Shown piece after piece: positions 26,328-34,631 of a DNA stretch of 64,000 bases. The stretch is from assembly GCF_900496975.1 (NCBI RefSeq), contig NZ_UFQC01000030.1, forward strand, positions 16,770 through 80,769. Direction: 5' to 3'. Below the pieces are notes generated by a model that was not told the DNA's origin, did no database searches, and worked only from the letters and a program-made list of their open reading frames with translations. Each line of letters starts with the position of its first letter. Position 1 is the stretch's first letter. The position numbers and the translations under genes are program-made. The DNA comes from Achromobacter veterisilvae. Lineage in GTDB: Bacteria > Pseudomonadota > Gammaproteobacteria > Burkholderiales > Burkholderiaceae_B.

Positions 26328-27060
26328 CATCCTCAAGGTCTCCCGCGTCCAGCGCCGCTTCGGCGGCCTGAAAGCCGTGGACGATGTGTCGTTCGACGTG
26401 GCGAAGGGGGACATCCTGGGCCTCATCGGCCCCAACGGCGCCGGCAAGACGACTCTGTTCAATCTGCTTGTCGGCCTGTACCGCGGCAACGGCGGACGCA
26501 TCGAACTGGACGGCCACGATATCACCGGCCTGCGTCCCCACCAGATCGCGGCGCGCGGCATGACCAAGACCTTCCAGAACGTGGCGCTGTTCCCCGAAAT
26601 GACGGTGCTGGACAACGTGCTGGTCGGCGGACTGCTGCGCCACGGCGTGGACCGCGCCCGCCAGGTGGCGCGCGACAACCTCGACCGCGTCGGCCTGTCC
26701 GCCATCGCGCGCAAGCCGGCGGGCGAACTGTCGTTTCCGGAACAGGCGCGTGTGGAACTCGCCCGCGCCCTGTGCACGGATCCCAAGGTGTTTCTGCTGG
26801 ACGAGGTCATGGCGGCGCTGAACGAATCCGAAATGGACGCCATGCTGGACCTGATCCGTACGCTGCGCGACGAATCCGGCATCACGTTCATCGTGGTGGA
26901 ACACCATATGCGCGCCATCATGCGGCTGTGCAACCGGATCCTGGTGCTGTCGTTCGGCCAGAAGATCGCCGAAGGCAGCCCCGCCGAAATCGCCTCCGAT
27001 CCGACCGTGATCGAAGTCTATCTGGGCAAATCGCTGGAACAGGCGGAGGCGCTGGCATGA
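26320..27060 (+). CDS. livG: Branched-chain-type ABC transporter ATP-binding protein LivG
   Basis: This 246-residue ATPase has Walker A GPNGAGKTT (about residues 39-47). The signature region is degenerate, reading ELSFPEQARVELARAL rather than LSGGQQ. Walker B is VFLLDEVMAALNESE, in which the usual GLxxxE is AALNESE, and the switch His is in VVEHHMRAI. Length and the FQNVALFPEMTVLDNVLVG segment identify LivG. The altered signature (SFPEQ) is common in a LivG subset but worth noting. It overlaps livF by 4 bp. Confidence 0.93.
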   Translation: MPDILKVSRVQRRFGGLKAVDDVSFDVAKGDILGLIGPNGAGKTTLFNLLVGLYRGNGGRIELDGHDITGLRPHQIAARGMTKTFQNVALFPEMTVLDNVLVGGLLRHGVDRARQVARDNLDRVGLSAIARKPAGELSFPEQARVELARALCTDPKVFLLDEVMAALNESEMDAMLDLIRTLRDESGITFIVVEHHMRAIMRLCNRILVLSFGQKIAEGSPAEIASDPTVIEVYLGKSLEQAEALA

Positions 27061-27770
27061 GTCTTTTGCAGATCGACGCGCTGACCGCCTCGTACGACCG
27101 CAGCCCGGTCCTGCGCGACGTATCGCTGACCGTGCCGGAAGGCGGGTTCATCGCCGTCGTCGGCGCCAATACGGCCGGCAAGAGCACCTTGTTGCGCTGC
27201 ATATCCGGGCTGCTGGACAGGACGAGCGGCAGCGTGAAGTTCGACGGCCGGGAAATCCTGCGCCTGCCCCCGCACCGCATCCCGGAGCTGGGCATCGCCC
27301 ATGTCCCCGAAGGCCGGCACGTATTCCCGGAAATGACCGTCGAGGAAAACCTCTATCTGGGCGGCTACACCCGCCGCCGGGACACCGCGGCGGTCAAGCG
27401 CGACTGCGACGGGATCTATGCCCTGTTCCCCCGCTTGCAGGAGCGCCGCCGGCAACTGGCGGGCACGCTGTCCGGCGGCGAACAGCAGATGGTCGCGTTC
27501 GGGCGGGCGCTGATGCTCAAGCCCCGGCTGCTGCTGCTGGACGAACCCAGCCACGGCCTCGCGCCCAAGATCGTCGAGGAAATGCACCAGGCCATGGTGG
27601 ACATCCACCGCAGCGGCCTGACGATCCTGCTGGTGGAGCAGAACACCCGCCTGGCGTTGTCGGTCGCCCAGCACGCCTACGTGCTGCAATCCGGCTCCAT
27701 GGTGCTTTCCGGCCCCAGCAACGCCCTGCTGGAAGACAGCCGGGTGCGCGCCGCCTATCTGGGACTGTAG
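27057..27770 (+). CDS. livF: Branched-chain-type ABC transporter ATP-binding protein LivF
   Basis: This 237-residue ATPase has Walker A GANTAGKST (about residues 36-44; Thr-Ala in place of the usual Gly-Ala), signature LSGGEQQMVAFGRALMLKP, Walker B LLLLDEPSHGLAPKI and switch region LLVEQNTRLAL. VPEGRHVFPEMTVEENLYLG is diagnostic of LivF. The ATG overlaps the livG stop (ATGA). It ends the importer operon; a GntR gene begins 117 bp downstream. Confidence 0.94.
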   Translation: MSLLQIDALTASYDRSPVLRDVSLTVPEGGFIAVVGANTAGKSTLLRCISGLLDRTSGSVKFDGREILRLPPHRIPELGIAHVPEGRHVFPEMTVEENLYLGGYTRRRDTAAVKRDCDGIYALFPRLQERRRQLAGTLSGGEQQMVAFGRALMLKPRLLLLDEPSHGLAPKIVEEMHQAMVDIHRSGLTILLVEQNTRLALSVAQHAYVLQSGSMVLSGPSNALLEDSRVRAAYLGL

Positions 27771-27887
27771 CCATGGCCGGCCGACGGGATATATTGCGTC
27801 TTTACGTCGACACGGCGGTTCGCGGCGGCATGGCCCAAGGCCTGCGCCGCCGCTGGAACCCGCCGCCAGGATAAAGAAGAGACTGCT

Positions 27888-28631
27888 ATGGCCACCCCCA
27901 CCGGCGCGATATTCGAAAAACCCGCTACCCTGCGCACCCGCGTGGAGGAATTCCTGCGCGCGTCCATCATGGACGGGCGGATCAAAGGCGGGGAACGCCT
28001 GCGCGAACTCGAACTGTGCGAACAGCTTGGCATCAGCCGCAGCACCCTGCGCGAAGCGCTGCGCACACTGGAAGCCGAACGCCTGATTTCCATCGAGCCG
28101 CACCGCGGCCCCACCGTCGTGCGCATCACCGAAAAGGCCGCGCGCGACCTCTATGCCCTGCGCGCCCTGCTGGAAGGCTATGCCGCGCACGAATTCGCCC
28201 GGCTGGCCGGCGACGCGGACATCGAGCGCCTGCGCAAGGCGGTGGATGCGCTGCACCGCCAGGGCAAGGGCAGCAACAAGTCGGCCCTGCTGGCGGCCAA
28301 GCGCGATTTCTATGACGTGCTGCTGGGCGGCTGCGACAACGACCTGGTCAAGGACATGCTCCCCGGGCTGCTGTCGCGCATCAATCTGCTGCGGGCCACG
28401 TCCTTCGCGCGCGCCGACCGGCTTCCGGAAAGCCTGGCCGAAATCGACCACCTGTTCGAACGCATCCGCGCCCGCGACCCGCAGGGCGCGCAGGAAGCGG
28501 CCCGAAGCCACATCGTGAACGCCGAGCGCACCGCGCTCGAAGTGCTCCGGCGCCAACAAGAGGAGACCCAGCCAAGTGAAGGCGATCGTCCAAGAACTGA
28601 GGGCCGGGGCAGCGCTGGCCCAGCAGGATAA
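27888..28631 (+). CDS. GntR-family regulator, FadR/FCD type
   Basis: This 247-residue protein has an N-terminal winged HTH (ELCEQLGISRSTLREALRTL, about residues 43-62, then HRGPTVV) and a helical FCD effector domain. Its C-terminus from about residue 222 is low-complexity and overlaps the next gene by 56 bp, so translation of the two may be coupled. It is the likely regulator of the liv-type importer and the divergent dehydrogenase/CMD pair through the palindromes at 23111-23160. The effector is probably the imported acid or its CoA ester. Confidence 0.9.
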   Translation: MATPTGAIFEKPATLRTRVEEFLRASIMDGRIKGGERLRELELCEQLGISRSTLREALRTLEAERLISIEPHRGPTVVRITEKAARDLYALRALLEGYAAHEFARLAGDADIERLRKAVDALHRQGKGSNKSALLAAKRDFYDVLLGGCDNDLVKDMLPGLLSRINLLRATSFARADRLPESLAEIDHLFERIRARDPQGAQEAARSHIVNAERTALEVLRRQQEETQPSEGDRPRTEGRGSAGPAG

Positions 28632-29808
28632 GGAATTCCTCTCCGCCGCCCGGGGCCTGCCGTGCGCCATCTGGCTGCAGGCGGGCGCCGGACCCGGCGA
28701 AAAAATAACCGTCTGGGCCGGCCAGCCCGCCGGCCCCTCGCAGTGCATCGTCGTCAGCGCGCCCGCGGACGTCTGGCAAAAAATGCTCGGCGCCGAGCCT
28801 CCTCCGGGCTACCACTCCTTCACCGCCGCGCGCCGGCACGCGCCAGGCCTGCGCGTCACGGGCGACGCGCTCGCCATTGCCCAGGCCCTGCATCCGCTGG
28901 AACGGCTGTTCGAAATCCTGCGCGGCCAGGTGGATGCCGCCCCCGCCCTGCTGGACCGGAGCGCGATTTCCGGGCACTACGCCACGGTCGACATCGGCGG
29001 CGAACCGGCCTGCATCCACTATGAAACCAGCGGCGTCGAATCCGGCCCGCCGCTGTTGATGCTGCACACGGCCGGCGCGGACTCCCGCCAATACCACGCC
29101 TTGATGGCCGACCCCGGCTTGCGGCGGCAATGGCGCATGATCGCCTTCGACCTGCCCGGCCACGGCCGCAGCATGCCCTTGCCCGGACAGGCCTGGATCG
29201 AAGACGGCCTGACCCTGGACGCCTACCTGCAGGCCTGCCTGTCGGTCATCCGCCAGGTGGCGCGCGCGCCCGCCGTACTGCTGGGCTGTTCGATGGGCGC
29301 GGCGATGGCGCTCGTCGCCGCCAGGCGCAGCCCCGCCGACGTGGCCGGCGTCGTCGCGCTGGAAGCCCCCTGGAAAGCCAGCGGGCGGCGCACGCCCATG
29401 CTGTGCCATCCCCAGGTGAACCAGGCCGCGCACAATCCCGCCTACGTGCGCGGGCTGATGGCCCCGTCCACCCCGCTCGACGCCCGGCGCGACGCGGCCT
29501 GGATCTATTCGCAGGGCGGCTTCAACGTGTACGCCAACGACCTTTGGTTCTACAGCGAAGACTTCGACGCCGCCGCGCACGTCGCGGGACTGAATACGGA
29601 CACCTTCGGCGTCTCGCTGCTGACGGGCGCCTATGACTACTCGGCCACTCCCGAGGATTCGCGCCGGGTCGCCGCGCTGATACCCGGCGCGCGCTTCGGC
29701 GTGATGCCCGAGCTGGGCCACTTTCCCATGGTCGAAAACCCGCGGCGGCTGCTGGACTATCTGCGGCCCGAACTGGAACACCTCCGCGCAACGAGGGGAA
29801 TCATATGA
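28576..29808 (+). CDS. Fusion protein: SCP2-like N-terminal domain plus alpha/beta-hydrolase
   Basis: This 410-residue protein starts at GTG (28576) inside the GntR gene. Residues 1-115 resemble an SCP2-like lipid/sterol-binding module (VSAPADVWQKMLG, then RVTGDALAIAQALHPLERLF). From about 135 an alpha/beta hydrolase begins with LLMLHTAGADSRQYHALMAD, the nucleophile elbow GCSMG near residue 239, an Asp in TGAYDYSATPED near 355 and the catalytic His in ELGHFPM near 380. The family includes esterases, lactonases and C-C hydrolases. The fusion could present a hydrophobic or CoA-linked substrate to the hydrolase (inference). It overlaps the MBL gene by 4 bp. Confidence 0.82.
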   Translation: MKAIVQELRAGAALAQQDKEFLSAARGLPCAIWLQAGAGPGEKITVWAGQPAGPSQCIVVSAPADVWQKMLGAEPPPGYHSFTAARRHAPGLRVTGDALAIAQALHPLERLFEILRGQVDAAPALLDRSAISGHYATVDIGGEPACIHYETSGVESGPPLLMLHTAGADSRQYHALMADPGLRRQWRMIAFDLPGHGRSMPLPGQAWIEDGLTLDAYLQACLSVIRQVARAPAVLLGCSMGAAMALVAARRSPADVAGVVALEAPWKASGRRTPMLCHPQVNQAAHNPAYVRGLMAPSTPLDARRDAAWIYSQGGFNVYANDLWFYSEDFDAAAHVAGLNTDTFGVSLLTGAYDYSATPEDSRRVAALIPGARFGVMPELGHFPMVENPRRLLDYLRPELEHLRATRGII

Positions 29809-30602
29809 CATTGCCGAACTACGAAGTCTATGCCCTGCGCTATGCGACGGTCGCGCGCAGGCGGCCCCAGAACTTCATCGCCCCCCCGGATCCGCACGAC
29901 GGCCCCATGCCCATGGATTATTTCGTCTGGGTCATCCGCCACGGCAGCCGCATCCATCTCGTCGACACCGGTTTCAACGCGGCGGCGGCCCAGGCGCGCG
30001 GCCGCGAATTCCAGCGCTGCCCGATCGAGTCGCTGGGAAAGCTGGGCATCTCGCCCGCCGACGTCCAGGACGTCATCGTCACGCACCTGCACTATGACCA
30101 CGCGGGCAATATCCGAAAACTGCCCAACGCCCGCCTGCACCTGCAGGAAAGCGAACTGCACTACGCCTGCGGCTGCAACATGCGCTTCGACATGCTGCGC
30201 CACGCCTATGCGGTCGAGGACGTGGTCGACGTGGTGCGAGGCGTCTACGACAAGCGCGTGGCCTTCTACCACGGCCACGACGAAATCGCGCCGGGCCTGC
30301 AACTGCTGCATATCGGCGGCCACACGCAGGGGCTGCAGGCGGTGCGCGTGCACACCGCGCGAGGCTGGATGGTGCTGGCGTCGGACGCCAGCCATTATTA
30401 CGACAACATGGGCCTGCAAGCGCCGTTTCCCATCGTCCACAACGTGGCCGACATGCTGGCGGGCTACGACACCCTGCTGAAATTCGCGGAATCCCCCGAG
30501 CACATCGTGCCGGGGCACGATCCCCTGGTCAGGACGCGCTATCCGGGCCTGGATGGGAAAGATACGGAGGTGGTGGCGCTGCACCTGGGCGACGGACGCT
30601 GA
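29805..30602 (+). CDS. MBL-fold metallo-hydrolase (lactonase/AttM-like)
   Basis: This 265-residue metallo-beta-lactamase-fold hydrolase has the metal motif THLHYDHAGN (about residues 90-99), a His in GGHTQGLQ, the bridging Asp in LASDASHYY and the C-terminal His in VPGHDPLV. All ligands for a binuclear zinc site are present. The AttM/AiiA branch hydrolyses acyl-homoserine lactones and other lactones. Translational coupling to the alpha/beta-hydrolase suggests a catabolic lactone or ester step rather than quorum quenching, but both remain possible. Confidence 0.88.
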   Translation: MTLPNYEVYALRYATVARRRPQNFIAPPDPHDGPMPMDYFVWVIRHGSRIHLVDTGFNAAAAQARGREFQRCPIESLGKLGISPADVQDVIVTHLHYDHAGNIRKLPNARLHLQESELHYACGCNMRFDMLRHAYAVEDVVDVVRGVYDKRVAFYHGHDEIAPGLQLLHIGGHTQGLQAVRVHTARGWMVLASDASHYYDNMGLQAPFPIVHNVADMLAGYDTLLKFAESPEHIVPGHDPLVRTRYPGLDGKDTEVVALHLGDGR

Positions 30603-30658
30603 GCGCGGGCGCGGCATCGGCTAGGATTGAGGCATCCGCCCGCCAGAAGGAGATTTCC

Positions 30659-31048
30659 ATGCCCGCCATCCGCCCCTTTCTCCGCGCCGCCGCGCTGGCG
30701 GCGCTCCTGCCCTGCGCGGCGCAGGCCGAAACGGTCGTCCTGCATGCGGAACGGGCCACGGCCGGCGCCGACCCGGACACCTCGGCCAGGACGGTGGACA
30801 TCGAACTGAAACCCGAAAGCCGCAAGGCCCTGGCCGACTTCACCCGGGAACGCGTCGGCAAGCGCATCCAGTTGCGCTCGGGCGGCGTGCTGCTGTCCTC
30901 GGCCACCCTCATGGGCCCGCTGGAAAGCGACAGCTTCCGGATCACCGCGGGCGTGCATGGCTTCGAGGGCAAGTCCGCCGAAGAGATCGCCCAGCGCATC
31001 ATGCAGACCGGCGGGCTGACGGTGGACGACGAGAACGCGGCGCAGTAG
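30659..31048 (+). CDS. Small secreted protein, SecD P1-head-like domain
   Basis: This 129-residue protein has a signal peptide (about residues 1-23, cleavage near AQAET). The mature part VDIELKPESRKALADFTRER, then KRIQLRSGGVLLSSATLMGP, resembles the SecD/SecDF periplasmic P1-head subdomain, which reads roughly 'L.f..e.a..f...T....g..lAi..dg.v.saP'. The full SecD transmembrane part is absent. It is preceded by AGAAGGAGAT at a good distance. The function of free-standing copies is unknown; a second, lipid-anchored one lies at 61235-61792. Confidence 0.75.
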   Translation: MPAIRPFLRAAALAALLPCAAQAETVVLHAERATAGADPDTSARTVDIELKPESRKALADFTRERVGKRIQLRSGGVLLSSATLMGPLESDSFRITAGVHGFEGKSAEEIAQRIMQTGGLTVDDENAAQ

Positions 31049-31058
31049 CCGCGCCGCC

Positions 31059-32921
31059 TCAACCCTGGGGCGGACGCAGTTCCAGCGTGGCGATCAGCAC
31101 CGTCTGGCCGGGCCGGGACGCCACGTCCAGCCTGCCCCCCACCCTCGCGATGCGCGTATGCATGCTGCGCATGCCCACGCTGATGCCCGCCCGCAGCACG
31201 GCGGCCACGTCGAAACCGGCGCCGTCGTCCTCGATCCGCAGTTCCAGGCGGCCGGATTCGGGCTGGAGCAGTTCCAGTTCCACGCGCCGGGCGCGGCTGT
31301 GCTTCAGCACGTTCACCAGCGATTCTTCCACCAGGCGGGTGAGCGCCATGCATTGCAGGGCGCTGGGCGGCGTGCGCCATTGCTCGGGGAACCGCCAGCC
31401 GGCGCCGATGCCCAGCTCGTCGAACAATTGCATGAACCGGTGCCGCAATGGCGCGATCCACTCGCGGGGCGTGGCCGGCACCTTGACGCCGGCGCTGGAA
31501 CCGCTGTCGATGGTCTGGCGCAGGTCGTCGCGCAGAAGCTTGAGCATGGACAGGAACTGCTGGCTGGGCACCGGCGCGCTGGCCTGCTCGACCATGGCCA
31601 TCATGCGCACCAGCGAACCGCCCAGCCCGTCGTGCAGGTCGTGGGCGATCTGCAAGCGGTCCTGCAGCCGCGCGTTGGCCAGCGCCAGCGTGTGCTCGCG
31701 CTCCAGGGTCGTGGCCAGTTCGGTGCGCGCCTGCTCGATGCCGTCGGCCAGTTCCTGGTTGAAGCGTTCGATGCGCCGCACGCTGCGGGCGTGGCGCAAG
31801 CCCAGCACGGCGGACATGCACAGCGTGACCACGACGCTGGTGAAGGGCGTATAGGTGTTCCCGCTGTCGATGAGCTTCAGCATGCGCAGCAGGTCATGGG
31901 CGCTGGCGCCGAAGAAGATCAGCAGGCACGCCGCCATCATGCCATGTTCGGGGCGGCGGGTGCGCCAGGCGTGGACCGGGAACTGCAGGCAGTTGATGAA
32001 AAAAATGGCGGATACGATCAGCACCACCGCCAGTTGCGCCTCGGGCAGTTGCGCCTGCGGCGTGAAGGCCATCACGACCAGAAGCGCCGCCGACAGCATC
32101 CACAGCGCCTTTTCGGCGCGCGGCAGGGACTGCCCGCCGAAGCGCCACGTGAAGATGCAGAAGCAGGCCACGTACAGCACCAGGGCCATGATATTGGCCC
32201 GCGCCGCGGTCACGCTGTCGGGGAAGGGCCACGGGCTGGTGACCAGCACGTTGGCGATGAACATCACCCAGAAGAGCGCCATGAGCGCATACCAGCCATA
32301 GGTTCGCTGTTCGCGGCGCATCAGCCAGATGCAGAAGCACAGCCCGCCCATGACGGCCGACACGATCAGGTTGAGCGTGAATAGGCTGCGGTGGCTCCAC
32401 CACAGGTCCTCGTACCGCCGCAGGATGGAAGCCGGGTCGCCGAGGTAGACCGGGCCCAGGCCCGGAGACTGCCCCGCGACGCCGACCACCCGCACCCACA
32501 GCGTGTTCACGCCGTCGCGCAACAGGGATTGCGGAATGAGCCAGTAGCGCGGCATATTCCAGCTACGCGACAGCGGCTCGGTCAGTTGCGGGTCGCTCCA
32601 GATCCGTTCATCGTTGACGTACACCTCGCCCGCCATGATCACCGACTCGAGCGCCAGCGCCACTTGCCCGGCGCCCGCCGCCGGGCAGTGCCGCTGCCAG
32701 TCGATCCGGTACCAGGCCGTGCCGCCGTAGCCGGGCCAGCGGGCGCTCCAGTCGTCGGGCAGCGCCGCCGGCTGCCATTGCCCCGGCCCCGGCCGGTTGC
32801 CGTCGGCGTCGCCCCTGGCCACCTGGACGGCGAGCACCTGCGCCGTGCACGCGGGTTCGGCTTGCTGCGCCCATGCCGGCGCCAGCCACAGCGCCAGCCA
32901 CAGGACCGCGAGCCACCTCAA
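31059..32921 (-). CDS. Sensor histidine kinase, 7TMR-DISM type with HisKA_3
   Basis: This inner-membrane sensor has a signal peptide/first helix (RWLAVLWLALWLAPAWAQ), then a periplasmic galactose-binding-like sensing domain (about 25-185: GTAWYRIDW, VYVNDERIW). A block of seven membrane helices follows (about 190-370), then a coiled linker, a HisKA_3 phosphoacceptor HDLHDGLGGSLVRMM and an ATPase domain (EESLVNVLKHS, LRIEDDGAGFD). I placed the start at a TTG (32921) whose bases overlap the response-regulator stop; an in-frame ATG at 33008 would add 29 residues ahead of the signal peptide. It is coupled to the NarL-type partner upstream. Confidence 0.88.
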   Translation of the reverse strand: MRWLAVLWLALWLAPAWAQQAEPACTAQVLAVQVARGDADGNRPGPGQWQPAALPDDWSARWPGYGGTAWYRIDWQRHCPAAGAGQVALALESVIMAGEVYVNDERIWSDPQLTEPLSRSWNMPRYWLIPQSLLRDGVNTLWVRVVGVAGQSPGLGPVYLGDPASILRRYEDLWWSHRSLFTLNLIVSAVMGGLCFCIWLMRREQRTYGWYALMALFWVMFIANVLVTSPWPFPDSVTAARANIMALVLYVACFCIFTWRFGGQSLPRAEKALWMLSAALLVVMAFTPQAQLPEAQLAVVLIVSAIFFINCLQFPVHAWRTRRPEHGMMAACLLIFFGASAHDLLRMLKLIDSGNTYTPFTSVVVTLCMSAVLGLRHARSVRRIERFNQELADGIEQARTELATTLEREHTLALANARLQDRLQIAHDLHDGLGGSLVRMMAMVEQASAPVPSQQFLSMLKLLRDDLRQTIDSGSSAGVKVPATPREWIAPLRHRFMQLFDELGIGAGWRFPEQWRTPPSALQCMALTRLVEESLVNVLKHSRARRVELELLQPESGRLELRIEDDGAGFDVAAVLRAGISVGMRSMHTRIARVGGRLDVASRPGQTVLIATLELRPPQG

Positions 32922-33601
32922 TCGAGCAAGCCCCGCGTACGGGCGGCGTGTATCGCCCGTGTGCGCGAGGAAACGGCGAGCTTGCGGTAGATGTGCTTGA
33001 CGTGGCATTCGACGGTATAGCGCGACAGGTACAGTTCCTCGGCGATTTCGCGGTTTCCCAGCCCCTCGGATACCAGGCGAAGAATCTGGCTTTCGCGCGG
33101 GCTGAGCGTTTCCCCCGTGGCGCCGTCGGCCGGTTCCGCCTGCCTGGGGCGCAGTTCCTCGATGATGCGCCGGGCGACGAAGGGGTCGATGGGCGCCCCT
33201 CCCCGCAACACGCTGCGCAGGGACAGCGACACTTCCAGGTCGTCGCGCTCCTTGAGCACGTACCCCGTGGCTCCGGCGCGCAGCGCGGCAAGAATGGCGT
33301 CCTCGGTGCTCCAGGCCGAAATGACGAGAATCGCCAGGCCCGGATCGGCGGCATGCATTTCCGCGATCAGGTCCGTGCCGTTGCCGTCGGGCAGGCCCAG
33401 GTCGACCAGCGCCAGGGCGATCGGCTCGGTGGCCAGACAGGCGCGCGCCTGCGCCAGCGTCGAGGCGAACACCAGCGCCTCGGGCGCGTATCCCAGTTGC
33501 AGCAGCAAGCCTTCCAGCCGGCGGCAGATCAGGGGTTCGTCCTCCACCAGCAGCACCGGTGCAGGCAGGGTCGACTCGGAAGCAAGCATGTTGACGGTCA
33601 T
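32918..33601 (-). CDS. NarL/FixJ-family response regulator
   Basis: This 227-residue protein has a receiver domain with acidic pair VEDEP, phospho-acceptor Asp in LVDLGLPDGNG, switch Ser in VISAW and Lys in YVLKERDD, followed by a LuxR-type HTH (LSPRESQILRLVSEGLGNRE, then LSRYTVECHVKHIYRKL). The ATG at 33601 (MTVNMLAS) is preferred over an upstream TTG because similarity begins shortly after it. It is transcribed ahead of its cognate sensor kinase, with overlapping stop and start. Targets are unknown. Confidence 0.9.
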   Translation of the reverse strand: MTVNMLASESTLPAPVLLVEDEPLICRRLEGLLLQLGYAPEALVFASTLAQARACLATEPIALALVDLGLPDGNGTDLIAEMHAADPGLAILVISAWSTEDAILAALRAGATGYVLKERDDLEVSLSLRSVLRGGAPIDPFVARRIIEELRPRQAEPADGATGETLSPRESQILRLVSEGLGNREIAEELYLSRYTVECHVKHIYRKLAVSSRTRAIHAARTRGLLD

Positions 33602-33823
33602 AGGAAAAGAGCGAGCGGCATTGCCCAGGCTGAACTGTGAATCAGTCCGAGAACGCCGGATATCCCTGGAAGTTGGTATTTTCACAGGAATATAGGGCAA
33701 GGCCGGCGAAAACCCATACTAAAGTTGGGAAAATCCGGGATTCTCCCATCCCAAAGCAGGATATGCGCTACGCCGTCTTCCCCAGGACGTCCGGCCGAGC
33801 CGCCCGCCCCGCCGCCATGCCGC

Positions 33824-34606
33824 CTAGCTGCCCCTGAATACCGGGGCGCGCTTTTCCAGGAAGGCCTGGCGCGCTTCCTTCGCATCGTCGCTCTTGGCGA
33901 CCTGCGCCGTCATGTCCTGCTCGTAGCGGTAGCCGTCCCGCAGGCTCATGTCCTCGATCGCGTTGGCGGTCTGGATCATCAACTGCACCGACGTGGGGCT
34001 CTTGGCGGCGATCTGGCGCGCGATCTGGCCGGCCTCGTCGAGCAGCCGCTCGCCCGGCACGCAAGCCTCCACCACGCCCAGGCGGTAGAGTTCCTCCGCC
34101 GGCACCCGCATGCCGGTCAGCATCATGCGGCGCAGGCGCGAATGCCCGAAGAGGCGCTGCGCGTGCTTGACGCCGCCCAGCAGGCCGACGTCGACTTCCG
34201 GCAAGCCCAGGCAGGCGCCCTCGGCCGCCACCAGGATGTCGCAGGAGGCGGCGATGCCCAGGCCCGCGCCCAGCGCCGGGCCGTTCAGGGCGCCGATGAC
34301 GGGCTTCGGGCACTCGCGGATCGCGTGGAACAGCTCGCGCGTGCGGCGCGAGTGCTGGGGCAGCCCGGCCGGATGGCCGAGCATCTCGGCGCGGCCCTTC
34401 AGGTCGGCGCCGGCGCAGAAGACCCGCCCCTGGCCGGTCAGGATGACGCAGCGCACCTCGGGATCCTCGCCGAACATGTCCATGGCCAGCGTCAGGTCCT
34501 GCAGCATCCGGGTGTGGACGGCGTTGACCGGCGGATGGTCGAGCCAGACGGTGGCGACGTGGTCCTGCAGCTCGACGCGCAGGCTTTCGAATTGGTAGCG
34601 GGACAT
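33824..34606 (-). CDS. Enoyl-CoA hydratase/isomerase family protein
   Basis: This 260-residue crotonase-fold protein shows the oxyanion-hole segments CAGADLKGRAEML near residue 65 and NGPALGAGLGIAASCDILVA near residue 110, and the LPEVDVGLLGG helix. The usual catalytic Glu positions are partly substituted, as is frequent in crotonase relatives, so hydration versus isomerisation cannot be decided. It is the last gene of a minus-strand operon (Bug, LysR, Bug, CoA-transferase, crotonase). Confidence 0.9.
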   Translation of the reverse strand: MSRYQFESLRVELQDHVATVWLDHPPVNAVHTRMLQDLTLAMDMFGEDPEVRCVILTGQGRVFCAGADLKGRAEMLGHPAGLPQHSRRTRELFHAIRECPKPVIGALNGPALGAGLGIAASCDILVAAEGACLGLPEVDVGLLGGVKHAQRLFGHSRLRRMMLTGMRVPAEELYRLGVVEACVPGERLLDEAGQIARQIAAKSPTSVQLMIQTANAIEDMSLRDGYRYEQDMTAQVAKSDDAKEARQAFLEKRAPVFRGS

Positions 34607-34631
34607 GGTGTTCCTCGGTTGAAGTCGGATG

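Noticed and set aside
33725..33754. TTGGGA-N18-TCCCAA dyad between the response regulator and crotonase genes
   Set aside because: Short arms, long loop and no T-run; likely to occur by chance.
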